64,000 nt of DNA from Palaemon carinicauda (lineage: Eukaryota > Arthropoda > Malacostraca > Decapoda > Palaemonidae), in assembly GCF_036898095.1 (NCBI RefSeq), contig NC_090750.1, forward strand, positions 90,759,934-90,823,933. Direction: 5' to 3'. Made by a program: the position numbers and the translations under genes. Of this stretch, positions 38,074 through 44,000 are shown in pieces. The notes below the pieces were generated by a model. It saw only the letters and a program-made list of their open reading frames with translations, was not told where the DNA came from and made no database searches. How positions within the stretch are numbered: the stretch's first letter is position 1; each line of letters begins with the position of its first letter.

Positions 38074-41000
38074 GTGTACTCTAAAGAGCAAACTACATGA
38101 TATTTTTTCTAGCACGTAAAGAGAGAATTACCTATTGATCGGTTTCACCCAACCGGGATTTGGGTAGTTACCTCGTTGAGACACTCGCCTAAAGAGAAGG
38201 AAGTGTGTAAATAGGACGAAAAATTTGTTTTCCTTCTCAATTTGTACTTTCTAAGCCTTGCACATACCACAAACATGCTCAGTAAAATATAAGATGCAAA
38301 GAAAGTGTAACTAAAGAGAATATCCACTCTATCTGTTCATGCATTTTTACTGCACTTAACTAAAGGAAAATAAAAAGGAAGGGTTGACAGTTGACCATTG
38401 CAAAAGGGAAAGAATTGAAAGAAAGAACGAAAGATGGTTATGAGTAATGAAGCATGACAGTGAACTTATATTACATCTTATGATTATAGTAATGATCATA
38501 AGCTGAGCAATAAGAATAATTAAATCTAATGCTTATCCATTCTGTCATTAAGAATATCAGATCCTGTATTCTCCCTTTTACCCCCAAGGTAAGGTTAATT
38601 TTCGAGCACATTTTGCTATATATTTTTTTTAAATTGCTCTAACAGCCTTAATTTTTATCAGAGAGAGGTCAGGTTGGTCTCATTCTTTTGGAGAATGCCT
38701 GAAGTTTCTCATAAAGTTATCAAAAATATGCAAAAACATGTAAATAACAGTGTTTTGCAAGAACGTACCGTTACGTCCTTTGGGGGCGAAAGGGTTAAGG
38801 ATCCACCTAAGTGGAATCTTAATATCTTGGAATTTGGACGCGCTGCACAGTAGTCTTGAAGTTAATGTTGGAAACTAATTTAAGCCCAAAGTCAACAGGT
38901 TTTAGAGAATGCTCCTTCAAACCCCTCTTTGATTGTCCTTACTTCAGCCAAGAGGGTTATCAATTACAATTGATGAGTAAAAAGTAATTCTTTATTACCA
39001 GCTTTGAAGGCCAAGAACGGCTGTAGTTGTAAGAATAACCTTTAATATTTTTCCATTTTTCTCTAAATGTGATGGTGAAAAGTAGTCGTGAGATATCTTT
39101 TCGTCCAGTTAGGTCCTTAAAAAGAGTACTTGAAGAGATGATTTCCGTCACGCACATCAAAATTCCAAGAATTGCTTTTACAGACTAGAAGATAATTCTG
39201 ACCTTATGTACAAGAACGCTGTTATTTTTCATTTAGGGTTTAATCATAGATGTTTGAAATAACTTAGTGGAGTCCATTTTTCCTTCCCTCGTAGGATTTT
39301 AAAGTAATTTGTATTTTTCCTAATTATACAAAACCGTATATCTTTAATAAGAGTTCAGTATGACTAGTAGTGAGGGTGAGAATGTGTGTAAGAAATGAGT
39401 TAGCAGCTAGAGTGGATATGAATGTGTTGAGGTGGTTTGGCCATGTTGAGAGAATGGAAAATGGCTGCCTGCTAAAGAAGGCGATGAATGCAAGAGTTGA
39501 TGGGAGAAGTACAAGAGGAAGGCCAAGGTTTGGGTGGATGGATGGAGTAAAGAAAGCTCTGGGTGATTTGAGGATTGATGTGAGAGAGGCAAGAGAGCTT
39601 GCTAGAAATAGGAATGAATGGCGAGCGATTGTGACGCAGTTCCAGTAGGCCCTGCTGCTTCCTCCAGTTGCCTTGGATGACCGCGGAGGTAGCAGCAGTA
39701 GGGGATTCAGCATTATGAAGCTTCATCTGTGGTGGATAACGGGGGAGGGTGGGCTGTGGCACCTTAGCAGTACCAGTCGAACTCGGTTGAGTCCCTCATC
39801 AGGCTAGGAGGAAGTAGAGAGGAAAGGTCCCCTTCTCTTTTTTCATTTGTTTGATGTCGGTTACCCCCAAAATTGGGGGAAGTGCCTTAGTATATGTATG
39901 TACAGTATGACTTCAGCAAAGATGGAATCGTTTGTTAAACTTTTAAGAATGCGCAATGTTAGTGGAGTGACATCTCTCGATTTCATGAAACATCCCTTCC
40001 TGAAAAGAATACTGTCATTAGTGTAGGTCATTGGAGGTGTACAGAAAGTCCCCCAACTTCAAACATTCAACCTGCAAACATTTGAAGATACAAACACAAA
40101 CCCAACTGAAAATAACTAAAGATAAAGAAATACTGTGATAAAACAATATTATATCATTTAGTACAGTAAGAAAAACCACATTTTTATTAACGTCTCTGCC
40201 TGGTGATTGCCAGTCAAGGGTTCGAGTCCCGCTCAAACTCGTTAGTGCCCTTAGTGTCTGCAACCTTACCATCCTTGTGAGCTAAGGTTGGGGGGTTTGG
40301 GGGAGCCTATAGGTCTATCTGCTGAGTCATCAGCAGCCACTGCCTGGCCCTCCCTGGTCCTAGCTTGGGTGGAGAGGAGTCTTGGGCGCTGATCATATAA
40401 TATATGGTCAGTCTCTTGGACATTGTCCTGCTTGCTAGGGCAATGTCACTGTCCCTTGCCTATGCCATTCATAAGCAACCTTTAAACTTTCAAACCTTTA
40501 AATCTGACAGTTTGTTGACTTTTCTTGCTGGAAATCTTAGGCATGGGATTCAGGTCAAGCCCACCACAGGCCAAAATGTGACTTGTGAACAGCATCTTGA
40601 AACCTATTAAGTTTGTAAGTTGAGGAGCTTCCGTAACTCAGTCTTTTGCTTTCTATCACTTGAGGGAAGTTCATTTTATATATAGGAAGCAGAAACGACA
40701 AGCACAGACATTGTCAGGAACAAAATGCAGTCTAGATACAGTGTATGTATCTCTTGTGCTTGTTAGGTCCCCTTGTTGCAGAATGGGACAATTTAGATTG
40801 AGAAATTATAATCTCTCAAAAATAAGAACACTCCTTTGATGTAAATCTTTTCTTCAGGGTTTGAGGGGCAAGTTAAGGTACAGTACCTTACATTGTGTAG
40901 GTCAGTACGTCTACTTCTTGAGAGACTTTCTATTAGTTAGCCTTTGTTTTGGTTTCATAGAGGTGGTAGTCATTTTTGTGGGTTAACACTATTAAATATA

Positions 41001-44000
41001 AGGGCTTGTAATGATGGAGTCCTCAGTTATGAAAGTTAGTAGGATAGTTACGAGTCCTCTGTCAACCTCAGATTGCCTCGGGACAAGTTGTTATTGAATC
41101 TTCAACTGGTAAAAGTCTTATGGGGTATTTTGTTTAACTCATATTTCATTGTGAATATCTATAAATGTTACTTAATTGATTACCACTATCCACCATCCAA
41201 TGTGAAAATCAGTACAATGAATAATTGGGTGGGGCAGTTTGAAATAAACAAAATTTTGGAAATTAAATTTATTAAATACTTAACCAACAATCATTCGATC
41301 ATGCCCTTATCCCCCCTTCTAGTGAGGGTAAAACAGTGGTGGCCATTTCAAACATGACAGCTACGGATAACAGGGCATGGTATCAGTAGTTATTGGTATA
41401 TGAGAGGCCTGGGCATACAAATCCAACACTAATCATTCAATTATATTAGTTATTCAACCAAAGTTGTGCTCTCAAAGCTTTTATCACATTGATAGGGAAA
41501 AATTATTGCTATAATAAATTTTACTTAGAAAGATTAGTTTATATAACTTTTCTTATGCCAGCAGTCTTTTAGTAATCTGTTATTTATTGGTTTGCCTATT
41601 TTTGGTGTCTATATTTATTGTTATGTCTAAGTATGTCTTAGGTAATACTTGTCATGTTTTCCTATGAACACTTGGCAGAGACCTACACAGTTTGTGTAGC
41701 ATTTGTACTGGCAGGTGTGCTTGTTTGATCTCTCTTATGAGACATCCTATATATTGGTTGTTTCTTAGAGAAAAGGGTTATACTTTTCCAACCTGCTGCA
41801 TCTGCTGATCACATCTCATTCTGACCAGTTAACCTCTCTTTTTTTTATTCATACGCTCATTCATTATCGGTTGTACTCGCAACGTGCTGATGTGCCTGTA
41901 GCTGGAGATGTTCAACGACTCGGTTATTTTGCGTAAAGTGCAATTCGGTCATATAAACGATCACTGTGGTTGTGATGGAAGAAATACATGCTTTCATACA
42001 AACCCATCAATCATATGATGAATTCAGCCCCAACTCCACTGAAGTCCCAATTTTATTCCAGACTACACAGATGAGTAAGGTGAGCAATTGATGCCTGAGG
42101 TTTCGGGTGGTGTATATGCTGGAGGATTAAAATGTATCTTCTTCTAGTTAGTTTATTATTAGTACAAATTGGATAAAAGATTGTCAAGTCTGTGGACATT
42201 AGAAAGCCATGGTTTGTATGAAAAATTAGCTCTTGATGTAGAAAACTTTTTTTCATCTGTATCATCCATCTTCTTTATTATTTCATTTTTTTCATGAGAA
42301 TTTTAGCTTATTTTAAGTAGCACTATAAGTAGTCCTTCCATCGGAAATACGATATAGATACAGAGTAATGCAGAATTGTCACTTACTCTTTTACTTTTCG
42401 ATTTTTTCAATAGTTATTTTAATGATGTTTTCTCTGCTTTGTTAAGTAAACGAGGGAGCCAATCTTTTTTGTATTGCGGCTTACTGTTGGTATGAGGAGA
42501 TAAAAATCAAAGCGAGCAGAAAACAATAGTAAAACTGCAAACCCCAAATTACACTCGCAAAATTCATTAGCTAAATCACAAATCCGATTTTTTTCAAAGC
42601 TTGGTTATGATGTAGCTTGTACTAATGTACTTGTAATGAGTTAAATGTTTTTGTAACAGGTTCCACAAAGGGCAAGCTGTTATGGTTGAATGCAAGGATG
42701 GTACAAGATTTAATGCAATTCTTACCGTTGCAGGAGTTGATATGGTAAGTTTGTTTTCCTAGTCATTATAGTTTTTTGTTTTTCAAATTGCTGAAATTTG
42801 CAAAACCAATAGATCAGTCTTTATTCTTTCTGTTACAAATCCATTACTCATAAGGCGGGTTTCACACGGTCGAAAAATTCGTCGAATGCGGTTCGACCGG
42901 CAAGTGTTTGAGGTGATGTTCGAACGTGTGAAAGGGTTATTTGGTTGTCGAACGGTTCAAAGAAAGTCTGTTCTCGCCTGACTTTTGTGGGCGGGGGCTT
43001 CATTGTCCACAAACTTTATGCATTTGCGGCTGACCCCACCTCTTTGAACCGTTTGACGAGCAGGTTCCACAACCGGGTTCGACGAACCGATCGACCGTGT
43101 AAACCCCGCTTTAGGGTTGAAAGCAGAGTGCATGTAGATGTTTGAAAGTTTGGGCCCCTGATAATGTAGTTGAAAAGCTCACTAGCTCCTGTGTCCATGC
43201 TATCAACAATGCTTGTTGATCTCGTTGTGCATACCATCAGTTAATCCATTTCCATTATTTCATGCTTTATTTTCTCTTTCCATTTACGTGCTTGAAGATC
43301 GTCAGTTAATTGAAGTGATTATGTTTAAGACGCTTAAGACATTTTTATGTTGTGAGTGCATGACGTGGCGATTTGTATTCCACATGTGCATGTATCATCA
43401 ATTGTTGTAGTGCAGTATTTTAAGCTTTTTTTATATTTGTTGTTGTATGATGGGTATTTCTCTATTATATTTACATGTACATGTACTGTATTTTAAGTGA
43501 ATTTAATGTTTGTGAGTGCTAGTCATATTTTTTAGATGCTCATCTTGTAGAACCAATGGTAATAGATTTTACTTGACTTGGTTACCTTGTATGCTATCGT
43601 TACTTTCCAACATTTTAAAAGTAAGTGAATGGGAAGAATATTTAGAGTATGCAAAGTTCATCGTAATTTACTTACAAAGATGTACGTTAAGGGAAAACGG
43701 CATTAATAAGGTTACAAACTGGGAGAGAGATACATGCCAGTGTGTGAGACCTGACTCTTTAAAGGGCTGTGTTATGTGGTTCATCAGCAAACTGGAATAA
43801 TATGCAGATTCAAAACAAAAATAAGTCTCCTTTAAAATGACCGTAGCCCCTGTCAGTCACTTGCTACCCTGAGGCGCCTCAACTCCTATTGATCTCAAAG
43901 TCACACACTGGCACTTACATAGTTCTTCACTTCCAGCCATACCTAGTGTTTTGGTTAGAAATGAGTTTGCACAAGCCCAGAGTATTGCCAGCCTCAGTAT

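Noticed and set aside
40181..40260. Functional tRNA gene
   Set aside because: The B box is good, but the 5' half is truncated and the sequence continues as a SINE body inside another repeat.
42945..43145. 66-codon open frame
   Set aside because: It lies across the TIR MITE at 42853-43111 and has no independent support.
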